64,000 bases of DNA from an uncultured Caulobacterales bacterium (GTDB lineage Bacteria; Pseudomonadota; Alphaproteobacteria; Caulobacterales; Caulobacteraceae): the NCBI GenBank assembly GCA_903884425.1, contig CAISEP010000014.1, positions 62,001 through 126,000 on the forward strand, given 5' to 3'. Below, one piece after another: positions 9,499-17,803 of the stretch. Positions within the stretch are counted from its first letter, which is position 1. The number at the start of each line of letters is the position of its first letter. Made by a program: the position numbers and the translations under genes. The notes under the pieces are model-generated. The model was not told the DNA's origin and ran no database searches. It saw nothing but the letters and a program-made list of their open reading frames with translations.

Positions 9499-9744
9499 TC
9501 AGAACCGAACGCCGTACTTCTCCAGCGTCGTCTTGCCGGTCGCATAGGATCCGAAATCCACGACGTCATCCATTTCCAGCATGATGTCGAAGATGCCCTC
9601 GAGTTCGGCCATCAGCGCCATGTGGCCGACCGAGTCCCAAGTCGTGATGCTCTGGTACTTCAGTTCGTCGTTCAATTGATCGGCGTTGATTTCGAACACC
9701 GTCATGAACGCGGCGTCGTATTTCTGGTTATTATCCAACTTCAA
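9499..9744 (-). CDS. Acyl carrier protein
   Basis: 81 residues with the phosphopantetheine site at Ser38 in TTWDSVGHMALM. ACPs hold the growing or activated acyl chain as a thioester on a 4'-phosphopantetheine arm. The sequence has VGHM after the attachment serine where fatty-acid ACP has LDTVE-type residues, which marks a specialised carrier like those found with AMP-ligases in glycan and natural-product clusters. The C-terminus is less acidic than that of AcpP. The gene overlaps the NeuD-like gene by four bases and is followed without a gap by the ligase gene, its likely loading partner. Confidence 0.9.
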   Translation of the reverse strand: MKLDNNQKYDAAFMTVFEINADQLNDELKYQSITTWDSVGHMALMAELEGIFDIMLEMDDVVDFGSYATGKTTLEKYGVRF

Positions 9745-10415
9745 TCTCCAGTCTTGCGGAAAACGGTCTTGTCTTCATTGCGGCGGATGACCCGCGCGGG
9801 GTCGCCCATCACGATCACGGCCTCCGGCACCTCCCGGTGGACGATGGAGCCCATGCTGACGATGCTGTCAGCCCCGATCGACAGGTTCTCGCGGATCAGT
9901 GCCCCCATGCCCACATAGGCGCGGGCGGCCACCGTCACGGCACCGCCCAGGTTCACCATGGACGATATCACCCCATCCTCCTCGACCCGCACATCATGCC
10001 CGACGATGGCCATGGTGTTCACCGCCGCGTTCCGACCGATGAAGGCCCGGGCCTGAACCGAACACAGGGGGGCGATGATCACGCCCTCCTCGACGGTTGC
10101 GCTGGGGGAGACGACGGCGGAGGGGGCGATGGCCGAAGCAAGGCGCAGTCCGGCCGCCGTGGCGCGGGCCGCAAGCTTGGCCCGGGCGGCGGGTTCGCCC
10201 ACCGCGATGGTCACCGGGGAGCCGGGCTTGCATGCCTCCAGACCCACGACCGGATAGCCGAGCACCTCCGTCTGCTCCGAGCCATCGACGATGAAGCTCA
10301 GCCTGCACTGCGGGGCCTGGCCGGCGGCCATGGCACTGAGACAGATCTCCAGCGTCTCCACCCCAAGGCCACCGGCACCGTAGATGTACCAGGTCGGCAG
10401 GCCGGGCTCAGACAT
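9741..10415 (-). CDS. NeuD-like sugar acyltransferase (left-handed beta-helix)
   Basis: About 224 residues. The N-terminal YIYGAGGLGVETLEI is the nucleotide-like fold typical of NeuD/PglD O- or N-acetyltransferases, and from about residue 95 onward hexapeptide repeats follow (APSAVV, SATVEE, APLCSV, IGRNAA and so on) as in the left-handed beta-helix acyltransferases. The family normally moves an acetyl group from acetyl-CoA to an amino or hydroxyl sugar. Directly upstream of an ACP, it might use an acyl-ACP donor, as LpxA-type members do. The ATG at 10415 overlaps the transketolase gene by eight bases. Confidence 0.82.
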   Translation of the reverse strand: MSEPGLPTWYIYGAGGLGVETLEICLSAMAAGQAPQCRLSFIVDGSEQTEVLGYPVVGLEACKPGSPVTIAVGEPAARAKLAARATAAGLRLASAIAPSAVVSPSATVEEGVIIAPLCSVQARAFIGRNAAVNTMAIVGHDVRVEEDGVISSMVNLGGAVTVAARAYVGMGALIRENLSIGADSIVSMGSIVHREVPEAVIVMGDPARVIRRNEDKTVFRKTGD

Positions 10416-11385
10416 TCGCCGTCTCGCGCTTGACCAGGTCGACCACGCCGTCGGCATCGAGGCCGGCGATCTTCAGCAGATAGGCATAGTTGCCGGTCTC
10501 GCCGTAGCGGTCCGCGATCCCGTGGGTGACGATGCGGCAGCCGGGGTTACCCGCGTCGGCGAAATGGGCCAGTACCGCGCTGCCGAGCCCGCCGGTGCGC
10601 ATGTGCTCTTCCACGACGATGAGCGTCGATGCCGTCGAGGCCGCCAGGTCCAGGGCGTCGGTGTCCAGGGGTTTGATCGTGTGCATGTTGAGGACGCCGA
10701 CCGTCACGCCTTCCTCGGCGAGCCGGTTGGCGGCCTCCAGGCAGTGGCCCACCGTCGTTCCCGACGAGACCAGGGTGATGTCCGCCGCCGGCTTGATCCA
10801 GATGGCCTTGCCGATGGTGAACTCGTAGTCATCCTCATAGACGATCGGACAGTTCACCGCTCCGGTCAGCCGGATATAGACCGGCTTCGGATAGCCGATG
10901 CACGCCTCCAGGGTCTTGTAGATTTCCGAGCAGTCGGCCGGGGAGATGATGGTCAGCCCCGGGATGGCCCGCATGACGGCCAGATCCTCGAGCCCGTAAT
11001 GCGAGTTGCCCAGGAAGCCCATGGCAAAGCCGCTGCCCAGGGCGACGAGCTTCACCGGCTCCTGCATGTAGCCCATGTTCATCCGCACCTGCTCGCTCGC
11101 GCGCATCGAGGCGAACGGCGCGAAGGTGGAGGCGAACACGTCAAATCCCGAGCGCGCCAGTCCGGCGGCCACGCCCACCATGTTCTGTTCGGCAATGCCG
11201 GTATTGATGAACTGCTTCGGGAACTCCTTGGAAAAGCGGTCCAGCCCCGAGGAGCGACCGAGGTCTGCCGACAGGGCGAGGACGTTGGGATTCTCCGCGG
11301 CATAGCCCGAAAGGGCCTGCCCATAGGTCGCCCGGATGCCCATCCGCGCCCAGGTCCGCGCATTGCGCTTCGAAAACTCAACCAT
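10408..11385 (-). CDS. Transketolase, C-terminal subunit (pyrimidine and C-terminal domains)
   Basis: 325 residues. Split transketolases have the TPP diphosphate part in one polypeptide and the pyrimidine part in another; this is the latter. Visible: ALSADLGRSSGLDRF near residue 38, GIAEQNMVGVAAGLA with the conserved Glu that activates TPP, and FLGNSHYGLEDLAVMR. The C-terminal domain follows with VVEEHMRTGGLGS. Together with the overlapping upstream gene it should make a heteromeric enzyme that moves a two-carbon ketol unit between sugars, or onto another aldehyde. The ATG at 11385 overlaps the N-subunit gene by eight bases, which favours equal production. Confidence 0.87.
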   Translation of the reverse strand: MVEFSKRNARTWARMGIRATYGQALSGYAAENPNVLALSADLGRSSGLDRFSKEFPKQFINTGIAEQNMVGVAAGLARSGFDVFASTFAPFASMRASEQVRMNMGYMQEPVKLVALGSGFAMGFLGNSHYGLEDLAVMRAIPGLTIISPADCSEIYKTLEACIGYPKPVYIRLTGAVNCPIVYEDDYEFTIGKAIWIKPAADITLVSSGTTVGHCLEAANRLAEEGVTVGVLNMHTIKPLDTDALDLAASTASTLIVVEEHMRTGGLGSAVLAHFADAGNPGCRIVTHGIADRYGETGNYAYLLKIAGLDADGVVDLVKRETANV

Positions 11386-12205
11386 CGACAGGCTCCAGTC
11401 CCAGGGCGCGGCGGCACTCGCTATAGACGGCGCTCGTGATCCGATTGTGATGCCAATCGTTGTTGGCTTCCATGAAGTCGATACCCCGTCCCTTGATCGT
11501 GCTGGCCACGATCACGGTCGGTCCCGCCTCATGGGCCCGCGCGGCGGCAAAGGCGTCGCGGATCTGGGCGCGGTCATGACCGTCGATCTCGATCACGTTC
11601 CAGCCGAAGGCCCGCCAGATGCCCGCCAGTTTGATCTTGTTCGCGTAGGTGGTGTTGGCACCGTCGTTCCGGAAGTGGTTCTCGTCGACGATGGCGCACA
11701 GGCGATGGGTTCCGCGCTCCGCCGCCAGGGCCGCCGTTTCCCAGACCGACCCTTCGTTGCACTCCCCGTCGCCGAGCATGACATAGACCCGGCGATCCTC
11801 GTCCTTCATCTCCATGCCGATGGCGAGGCCCAGCCCGAACGACAGGCCCTGGCCCAGGCTGCCGTTGGAGCTTTCGATACCCAGTTTCAGCTTCTTGACG
11901 GGGTGCGCGATCAGATCGCTGCCGTTGGTCTGGAAGGTGGCCAGCTTGTCCGCGTCGAAATAACCATACAAGTGCAGAATCGCCAGGTAACCCAGGACCG
12001 CATGTCCCTTGCTCAGAATAAACAGGTCCCGGTCCGGCCACTCAGGTTCTGCGGGGCGGTGTTTCAACACCTCGCCAAATAGAACGTTCAGAAGTTCCAC
12101 CATGCTGAGACTTCCGCCGATATGCGCGGACTCCCCGCAATTGAATGCGGTGTTCACAATAACTTCACGAACCTGTAAGTCAGACACTACCGGTCTGTCC
12201 GTCAT
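11378..12205 (-). CDS. Transketolase, N-terminal subunit (TPP diphosphate-binding)
   Basis: 275 residues, first gene of the operon. The TPP-binding motif GDGECNEGSVWE lies near residues 145-156, with the Asn needed for Mg2+ binding; HIGGSLSMVELL near residue 28 and SKGHAVLGYLA near residue 67 supply the usual substrate and cofactor histidines. A separate two-subunit transketolase away from pentose-phosphate genes usually marks a special pathway rather than central metabolism. It starts at an ATG with AGGA nine bases upstream. In this operon it may form or modify an unusual ketose, or join a ketol unit to the aldehyde made by the LuxC-like enzyme; the latter is speculation. Confidence 0.87.
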   Translation of the reverse strand: MTDRPVVSDLQVREVIVNTAFNCGESAHIGGSLSMVELLNVLFGEVLKHRPAEPEWPDRDLFILSKGHAVLGYLAILHLYGYFDADKLATFQTNGSDLIAHPVKKLKLGIESSNGSLGQGLSFGLGLAIGMEMKDEDRRVYVMLGDGECNEGSVWETAALAAERGTHRLCAIVDENHFRNDGANTTYANKIKLAGIWRAFGWNVIEIDGHDRAQIRDAFAAARAHEAGPTVIVASTIKGRGIDFMEANNDWHHNRITSAVYSECRRALGLEPVDG

Positions 12206-12326
12206 GTCTTAGAATCCTGTAATTACGGCCCATCGGACTTTAGGTTAGCGTGCAATTCGTGGCAACCGGCCCGCACCTTAAATCGCCGGGCCCAAACGTG
12301 TAGTTCGGTTCCGTCCTCTACCGCCA
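12206..12326 (-). promoter_or_regulatory. Probable promoter region of the transketolase-to-glycosyltransferase operon
   Basis: This is the only sizeable gap upstream of the twelve-gene minus-strand operon, so its promoter should lie here. Reading the minus strand, TTGCCA is followed after 16 bases by CTAAAG, and a little later TTGCAC precedes an AT-richer stretch containing GTAATTA. None is a convincing sigma-70 promoter by eye. The stretch next to the start codon is clearly richer in A and T than the surrounding coding DNA. I see no operator-like palindrome. Confidence 0.3.
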
Positions 12327-12346
12327 GGCAGCCGGGCAGGGCTGCC
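12327..12346 (-). terminator. Stem-loop between exporter genes and transketolase operon
   Basis: GGCAGCC and GGCTGCC form a perfect seven-base-pair stem with a six-base loop, 49 bases after the stop of the ABC ATPase gene. No T-run follows on either strand, so if it ends transcription of the exporter operon it is not a standard intrinsic terminator. Transcription could also read through into the transketolase operon. Confidence 0.3.
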
Positions 12347-12394
12347 GGAAACCTTCCGTTGGACGGGCCCTGGCTGCGGCCGGGCTCCCGCCCG

Positions 12395-13162
12395 CTAGAG
12401 CGTCGATCCGGCCGCGGGCCGCGACATCAGTTCTTCGTAGTCGGAGATGGGGACCACATCCGACGCAATTCCATGATCGAGACGCATGATCTTGTTGCAA
12501 AGCCCCTTGATCAGGCTGGAATCGTGGGAGGCGATGACCAGGATGTGGGCGCTTTCGACCAGCGAGGTGAGCCGCTCCTGCGCCTTGACCTTGAAGTCCG
12601 CATCGCCCACCGCGATCCATTCGTCCATCAGCAGTACCTCGGCCTCGATGGAGGTCGCGACGGCAAAGGCCAGGCGGGCCTGCATGCCGGAGGAGTAGGT
12701 CTTCATGGGCATGGCCAGAAACGGGCCGAGACCGCTGAACTCCGCGATTTCCTCGGTCTTGGCCTGGATCTGCTTGCGGGTGAGGCCGGCAACGAGGCCC
12801 CGCAGCCGGATGTTGTCGAGGCCGGACGCCGAAGGGTCCGTGCCCAGGCTGAGATCGAGGAGGGAAGCCACGCGTCCCTCGACCTCGACTTCTCCGCGGT
12901 CCGGTTCATAGGCACCGGCCAGGCAGCGCAGCAGGGTGGTCTTCCCTGATCCGTTGGACCCGATCAGGCCGAGCCGGTCTCCCGGGCGCAGGGACAGGTT
13001 CACATTCCGAAGCGCCACCAGGAGGGGCGCGTTGGACCGGATGTTGCGCTTGGCGAGGCCACCGCCCACCGCGACATGCTTGAGGTAACGCTTCAGGGAC
13101 TGGCTGTCGGCCCCGATCACCGGGAAGTGGATCGACAGATCGCGGACATCAATCTTGCTCAT
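12395..13162 (-). CDS. Polysaccharide ABC exporter, ATP-binding subunit (KpsT/Wzt-like)
   Basis: 255 residues, the size of KpsT-type ATPases that lack the C-terminal carbohydrate-binding domain of Wzt. Walker A GSNGSGKTT is at about residues 67-75, the signature YSSGMQARLAFA near 156-167, and Walker B VLLMDE at 176-181. It powers export of a lipid-linked polysaccharide through the adjacent permease in the inner membrane. The ATG at 13162 begins MSKIDVRDLSIHFP, a typical KpsT-like start; the frame stays open further upstream but there overlaps the permease gene. A short 11-base gap separates it from the permease. Confidence 0.9.
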   Translation of the reverse strand: MSKIDVRDLSIHFPVIGADSQSLKRYLKHVAVGGGLAKRNIRSNAPLLVALRNVNLSLRPGDRLGLIGSNGSGKTTLLRCLAGAYEPDRGEVEVEGRVASLLDLSLGTDPSASGLDNIRLRGLVAGLTRKQIQAKTEEIAEFSGLGPFLAMPMKTYSSGMQARLAFAVATSIEAEVLLMDEWIAVGDADFKVKAQERLTSLVESAHILVIASHDSSLIKGLCNKIMRLDHGIASDVVPISDYEELMSRPAAGSTL

Positions 13163-13173
13163 GCCGTGCTGCC

Positions 13174-14010
13174 TCAGAGGTAATGCACGACCCGGCGACG
13201 GGTCACGGTGTAAACGACAAGGGCGAAGATCCAGCCGAAAAACCCGATGGCACCCAGCATTGCCAGCTCCAGCGCCGGAAAGTGTCCGCCGTCCAGAAGG
13301 GGGCTCCGGATCGCCTGGATGCCGAGGAAGAACGGGTTGGCAATCACGAAGGGGCTGTGTTCCAGCGCCGGGGGCACGACCCAGAAGATCGGCGAAATGA
13401 AGAAGACGAATTGAAGGACTGAAGAGACGATCTGGGGGATGTCTCTGAACCGCGCCGAAATCAACGCCACGAGGGTCGCCAGCCATCCAAGATTCACTGT
13501 CACCGCAACCAGCCCGATCAGGGACCACAGAATCCCCACGCCGGGAAAAATCCGGAACCAGACCAGGACGCCCACGACAATCAAAAGTTGGTGCGCAAGA
13601 TTGATGATATTGCGGATCATGGTCCGCAGAATGAAGATTGGCAGCGGAAGTGAGGACTGACGCAGTATTGTCGCAGAGGAGACGAAGGATTCGCCGCCCT
13701 CCGAGATGCTGGAGGCCATGTACCCCCACGACACGATGCCGACTGCAACGTAAGGAACAAGTTTTTCGATCGGGATCCGCAACAAATAAGTGTAAGAGAG
13801 CCCAATCCCCAAGATGAGTGACCCGCTCGTGATTGTTATCCACCAGGGTCCCAATATGGAGCCCCGATAACGGGCCATGGTGTCTTGGATGGCGAGGTTT
13901 AGTGCGAGTTGAAAACGCGCAAAAGCTTCCGTGAAATCAGCATAACTGGATCTCAACTCGACGAAGAAATTCTTCTTGGCCGTTAGTTTCATTTGATTCC
14001 GTTCCGCCAT
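13174..14010 (-). CDS. Polysaccharide ABC exporter, permease (ABC-2, KpsM/Wzm-like)
   Basis: About 278 residues with six hydrophobic segments (the first around LGPWWITITSGSLILGIG) and the sequence YRGSILGPWW that opens ABC-2 polysaccharide permeases. It forms the inner-membrane channel for the polymer, with the ATPase 11 bases downstream. The start is uncertain: ATGs at 14010 and 13992 are both plausible, the latter preceded by GGAACGGAA; a more distant start at 14082 has nothing in favour. Codons ending in A or T are much more common than in neighbours such as the ATPase gene's second half, a sign of different ancestry. Export of a rhamnose-containing glycan is suggested by the rfb genes alongside. 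Confidence 0.88.
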   Translation of the reverse strand: MAERNQMKLTAKKNFFVELRSSYADFTEAFARFQLALNLAIQDTMARYRGSILGPWWITITSGSLILGIGLSYTYLLRIPIEKLVPYVAVGIVSWGYMASSISEGGESFVSSATILRQSSLPLPIFILRTMIRNIINLAHQLLIVVGVLVWFRIFPGVGILWSLIGLVAVTVNLGWLATLVALISARFRDIPQIVSSVLQFVFFISPIFWVVPPALEHSPFVIANPFFLGIQAIRSPLLDGGHFPALELAMLGAIGFFGWIFALVVYTVTRRRVVHYL

Positions 14011-14113
14011 CGACACGCGCCTTGCTCTGCGGGCCATAGCAGAGGTCGCCAAGGCGAACAAGCGGTAGTGTCCCCGCAGCACCTCGCCTTTGGAGAGACT
14101 TCAGGTCTGCCAA

Positions 14114-14668
14114 CTATGCGGGGAAGGGGGCAGGGATGTCGGCAAGCCGGGGGGCCTTCGCGTCCTTGTCGGAAATGACCGTTCCGGCAAGGTCCGGCCA
14201 ACGGATTCCGAGGGCGGGATCGCTCCAGTGGATCGATCCGTCGCATTCGGGCGCATAGACGTCATCCACGAGGTAGGCGATTTCACTGTCGGCCTCCAGG
14301 GTACAGAACCCGTGGGCGAATCCACGGGGGATGTAGAGTTGTTCACCCCCCTCGCTTGACAGTTCGGTCGCGACCCAGTGCCCGTAGGTCTTAGATCCCA
14401 TGCGAATATCGACGGCCACGTCATAGATGCGGCCCTTCAGCACCCGTACGACCTTGGCCTGTGCGGCGGGCGGGCGCTGGAAGTGCAGCCCCCTGACCGT
14501 CCCCACGATCCGCGACAGGGACTGGTTTTCCTGGATCGGCTGAAACTCTATGCCAGCATCCGCCCAGGCCCGCTGATTGAACACCTCGACAAAATATCCC
14601 CGGTCGTCGCCAAACCGCCGGGGAACGATCCTTTTGACTTCCGGTATGTTTGTCGGTTCGACCAGCAT
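14114..14668 (-). CDS. rfbC: dTDP-4-dehydrorhamnose 3,5-epimerase
   Basis: About 184 residues, the usual RfbC length. It epimerises dTDP-4-keto-6-deoxyglucose at C3 and C5, third step to dTDP-L-rhamnose. Visible: DDRGYFVEVFN, VRGLHFQRPPAAQAKVVRVLKG with the catalytic His, and IPRGFAHGFCTLE. The ATG at 14668 has AAAGG six bases upstream. It is divergent from rfbB rather than in line with rfbBDA, so the pathway is split over two transcripts from one intergenic region. It lies 103 bases upstream of the permease, on the same strand, and may be transcribed with the exporter. Confidence 0.95.
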   Translation of the reverse strand: MLVEPTNIPEVKRIVPRRFGDDRGYFVEVFNQRAWADAGIEFQPIQENQSLSRIVGTVRGLHFQRPPAAQAKVVRVLKGRIYDVAVDIRMGSKTYGHWVATELSSEGGEQLYIPRGFAHGFCTLEADSEIAYLVDDVYAPECDGSIHWSDPALGIRWPDLAGTVISDKDAKAPRLADIPAPFPA

Positions 14669-14976
14669 GACAGACCTTTCCCATCCTTCCACGCCTGTCC
14701 GGGCAGGTCGCGAACGTCGCAACCACCCGGGAGTCGCGGACCGTCTCTAATCCGTTCTGGCGGATTGCGCGAGTGCCATGGTCCGGACTCGGGAACCTAG
14801 GGCCGGGGCAGGGGCCTGCGACCCCAGGGGCGACCTTGCGGAGTCAGGGATTGCTCGCTATCGCATGGGGCCTGCTGGACCGCTGCCGGCGCGCCTTGCG
14901 CGGGCGAGCGTACCCCGCCGGGAGCCGTTGGTCTTCGCGAAGGCCAAGGCCGCGAATTGCTGTTGAGGGAGAGCTT
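14669..14976. promoter_or_regulatory. Divergent promoter region between rfbC and rfbBDA
   Basis: 308 bases separate the two divergent transcripts of the dTDP-rhamnose pathway, so it must hold a promoter for each. By eye I find only weak -35/-10 candidates and no convincing operator palindrome. The last bases before rfbB carry a clear ribosome binding site (GAGGGAG) seven bases before its ATG. No protein-coding stretch here looks real. Confidence 0.4.
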
Positions 14977-16038
14977 ATGCGTGTCTTCGTGACCGGTGCC
15001 GCGGGGTTCATCGGGTCAGCCTTGGTCCGGCAACTGATCACCGCGACCGGGCACGATGTCCTGGTATTCGACAAGCTCACCTATGCTGGATCCCTCAGCA
15101 ACCTCGAGCCGGTGAGTCAGTCCGGCCGCTATCGGTTTGTTCAGGCCGACATCTGCGATCTGGGGGCTGTTCGAGAGGCCATGACGTCGTTCGACCCCGA
15201 CATCATCGTTCATCTCGCGGCCGAAAGCCATGTGGACCGTTCCATTGATGGTCCCGGTGAGTTCATCCAGACCAATATCGTGGGAACCTTCGTTCTTCTC
15301 CAGGCGGCTCTGGAGCACTACCGCCAATTGCCTGCCGACCGTGCCGCGTCGTTCCGCTTCCATCACGTCTCGACGGATGAGGTGTACGGCTCGCTCGGCG
15401 CAGAAGGCCTGTTCACGGAGGAGACGCCCTACGATCCGCGCTCGCCCTATTCGGCGTCCAAGGCGGCGTCTGACCACCTGGTCTCGGCCTGGGGCCACAC
15501 CTACGGCCTGCCGGTGGTGATGACCAACTGCTCCAACAACTACGGCCCCTACCACTTCCCGGAGAAGCTGATCCCGCTGGTGATCATCAAGGCGCTGGCG
15601 GGCGAGCCGCTGCCGGTCTACGGCAAGGGCGACCAGATCCGGGACTGGCTGCACGTGGAGGACCACGCGCGCGCGCTGCAGGTGGTGTTCGAGCGCGGGA
15701 CGCCGGGCCGATCCTACAATATCGGCGGGTTGAACGAGCGGACCAACCTGTCTGTGGTCCAGGCGATCTGCGCCTGTCTCGACCGCCTGCGGCCGAGGGC
15801 GGCCGGGCCCTATGCCGACCTGATCACCTTCGTCGCCGACCGTCCGGGGCACGACCAGCGCTACGCCATCGACGCCTCGCGCATCCGGGACGAACTCGGC
15901 TGGACGCCGCAGGAGACGTTCGAGTCAGGGCTCGAGAAGACCGTGCAGTGGTACCTCGACAACGAGGCCTGGTGGCGCGCCATCCAGGCGCGGCGCTATT
16001 CCGGCGAGCGGCTCGGGCTGGCGAGCAAGGGCGCGTGA
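14977..16038 (+). CDS. rfbB: dTDP-glucose 4,6-dehydratase
   Basis: 353 residues, standard RfbB length. It makes dTDP-4-keto-6-deoxyglucose in the second step of dTDP-L-rhamnose synthesis, using tightly bound NAD. The Rossmann motif [12 protein letters not shown] is at residues 7-18; [34 protein letters not shown] with the Tyr/Lys pair, and [18 protein letters not shown] follow in the order seen in RfbB. The ATG at 14977 follows GAGGGAGAGCTT. It is followed by rfbD two bases after its stop, so the genes form one operon. Confidence 0.96.
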   Translation: MRVFVTGAAGFIGSALVRQLITATGHDVLVFDKLTYAGSLSNLEPVSQSGRYRFVQADICDLGAVREAMTSFDPDIIVHLAAESHVDRSIDGPGEFIQTNIVGTFVLLQAALEHYRQLPADRAASFRFHHVSTDEVYGSLGAEGLFTEETPYDPRSPYSASKAASDHLVSAWGHTYGLPVVMTNCSNNYGPYHFPEKLIPLVIIKALAGEPLPVYGKGDQIRDWLHVEDHARALQVVFERGTPGRSYNIGGLNERTNLSVVQAICACLDRLRPRAAGPYADLITFVADRPGHDQRYAIDASRIRDELGWTPQETFESGLEKTVQWYLDNEAWWRAIQARRYSGERLGLASKGA

Positions 16039-16040
16039 GC

Positions 16041-16940
16041 ATGATCCGGCCGATCCTCGTCACCGGCGGCGATGGCCAGTTGGGCACGTCCCTGTGCGGC
16101 CTGCCGGTGCCGGAGGGGTACGCGCTGGTGGCACCGGGCCTCGACGTGCTGGACTTCACCCGGCCGGAGACGATTGACGCGGTGATGGCCTCCCGGCCGT
16201 GGGCCGCGGTCATCAACGGGGCGGCCCACACCGCCGTGGACCGGGCGGAGAGCGAGCCGGCGCTTGCCTGGACGATCAATGCCGCCGCTCCGGCCCGGAT
16301 CGCGCGCCTGTGTGCCGCCGCCGGCATCCCCATGGTCCAGGTGTCCACTGACTATGTCTATCCCGGGGACAAGGACGGGGCCTATGTCGAGGCCGATGCC
16401 GTCGGCCCCCTCGGGGTCTACGGGGCGTCCAAGGCGGCGGGGGAGTTTGCCGTCCGCGCTGCGGTGCCCCGGCACGTGATCGCCCGGACCTCGTGGGTGG
16501 TCAGCCCGTTCGGCAACAACTTCGTCAAGACCATGCTGCGCCTGGGGGCGGAGCGTCCGGAACTGCGGGTTGTGGATGACCAGTGGGGGGCACCCACCTC
16601 GGCCCAGGACCTGGCCGCGGCCCTGTTGCAGATCACCTGTCGACTGATCGAGGCACCGGACGCCCCCACCGGCGTGTTCCACACGGTCAATCGCGGCGAG
16701 ACCACCTGGCGGCGGGTGGCCGAGGCCGTGTTCGCGCGGGCAGCGCATCACGGGCGCACCGTTCCCGTTGTCACGCCGATCCCGACGTCGGACTATCCCA
16801 CGCCCGCTCGTCGCCCGCTGAACTCGCGCCTGTCGACGGCGCGCCTCGAACAGGCCTATGGCATTGTGCTTCCCGACTGGCGCGACGGTGTCGATCGCAT
16901 CGTGGACCAGCTGCTGCAAACGGAGACGACTGTCCGATGA
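16041..16940 (+). CDS. rfbD: dTDP-4-dehydrorhamnose reductase
   Basis: 299 residues. It reduces dTDP-4-keto-L-rhamnose to dTDP-L-rhamnose with NAD(P)H, the last step. [12 protein letters not shown] at residues 7-18 is the RfbD cofactor loop; [40 protein letters not shown] (Tyr/Lys) and [18 protein letters not shown] are all family hallmarks. It begins two bases after rfbB stops and ends in an ATGA overlap with rfbA, so the three are co-translated. A transposition of the usual order is not seen: rfbB-rfbD-rfbA is common. Confidence 0.95.
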   Translation: MIRPILVTGGDGQLGTSLCGLPVPEGYALVAPGLDVLDFTRPETIDAVMASRPWAAVINGAAHTAVDRAESEPALAWTINAAAPARIARLCAAAGIPMVQVSTDYVYPGDKDGAYVEADAVGPLGVYGASKAAGEFAVRAAVPRHVIARTSWVVSPFGNNFVKTMLRLGAERPELRVVDDQWGAPTSAQDLAAALLQITCRLIEAPDAPTGVFHTVNRGETTWRRVAEAVFARAAHHGRTVPVVTPIPTSDYPTPARRPLNSRLSTARLEQAYGIVLPDWRDGVDRIVDQLLQTETTVR

Positions 16941-17803
16941 AGGGTATCATCCTGGCCGGCGGTTCGGGGACGCGGCTGCATCCCGCGACTCTGGCCGTGA
17001 ACAAGCAGTTGCTGCCGGTCTATGACAAGCCGATGATCTACTACCCCCTGTCGGTGCTGATGCTCGCGGGGATCCGGGAGGTGCTGATCATCTCGGCACC
17101 GGAATATCTGGACAATTACGTCCGACTGTTCGGCGACGGCTCGCAGCTCGGCATGACCATCTCCTACAAGGTCCAGCCGAAGCCCGAGGGGCTGGCCCAG
17201 GCCTTCACCATCGGCGCGGAGTTCATCGGGGATGACCCGGTCTCGCTGGTGCTGGGGGACAACATCTTCTTCGGGGCGGGGCTCGACGACCTGCTGGCGC
17301 TGGCCTCCTCCCGCCGGACGGGGGCGAGCGTCTTTGCCTATCGCGTCGATGACCCGGAACGCTATGGCGTGGTCGAGCTGGATGCGGACGGCATGGCCCT
17401 GAGCATCGAGGAGAAGCCGGCCAGGCCGAAATCCAACTTCGCCGTCACCGGTCTCTATTTCTACGACAACGACGTGGTCGACATCGCCCGCAAGCTGAAG
17501 CCCTCCGCCCGGGGGGAGTACGAGATCACCGACCTGAACCGGGTCTATCTGGAGCGCGGCACACTGCACGTGGAGAAGATGTCCCGCGGCTATGCCTGGC
17601 TCGACACCGGCACCCATGACAGCCTGCTGGAAGCCAGCGAGTTTGTGCGGACCATCCAGCATCGCCAGGGCATCCAGATCGCCTGCCTCGAGGAGATCGC
17701 CTTCCGCAAGGGTTTCATCGATGGAGAGACCCTGCGCGCGGCCGGGCATGCCATGGAAAAGACAGCCTATGGCCGGTACCTGCTCAGCGTGGCGGCGGGC
17801 TAG
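16937..17803 (+). CDS. rfbA: Glucose-1-phosphate thymidylyltransferase
   Basis: 288 residues. It joins dTTP and glucose-1-phosphate to give dTDP-glucose, the first step of the pathway. The nucleotidyltransferase signature [11 protein letters not shown] is at residues 8-18, followed by [23 protein letters not shown] with the metal-binding Asp, and [20 protein letters not shown]. The C-terminus [15 protein letters not shown] is typical. Its ATG overlaps the rfbD stop (ATGA). Its stop shares the sequence CTAG with the stop of the convergent sulfotransferase-like gene. Confidence 0.96.
   Translation: MKGIILAGGSGTRLHPATLAVNKQLLPVYDKPMIYYPLSVLMLAGIREVLIISAPEYLDNYVRLFGDGSQLGMTISYKVQPKPEGLAQAFTIGAEFIGDDPVSLVLGDNIFFGAGLDDLLALASSRRTGASVFAYRVDDPERYGVVELDADGMALSIEEKPARPKSNFAVTGLYFYDNDVVDIARKLKPSARGEYEITDLNRVYLERGTLHVEKMSRGYAWLDTGTHDSLLEASEFVRTIQHRQGIQIACLEEIAFRKGFIDGETLRAAGHAMEKTAYGRYLLSVAAG

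Noticed and set aside
5896-9744. A bioluminescence (lux) operon
   Set aside because: LuxC- and LuxE-like genes are present but no luxA, luxB or luxD, and the neighbours are glycan and ACP genes.
14773-14976. Longer N-terminus for rfbB
   Set aside because: The frame is open upstream, but the Rossmann motif and a strong ribosome site fix the start at 14977; the extension is low-complexity.
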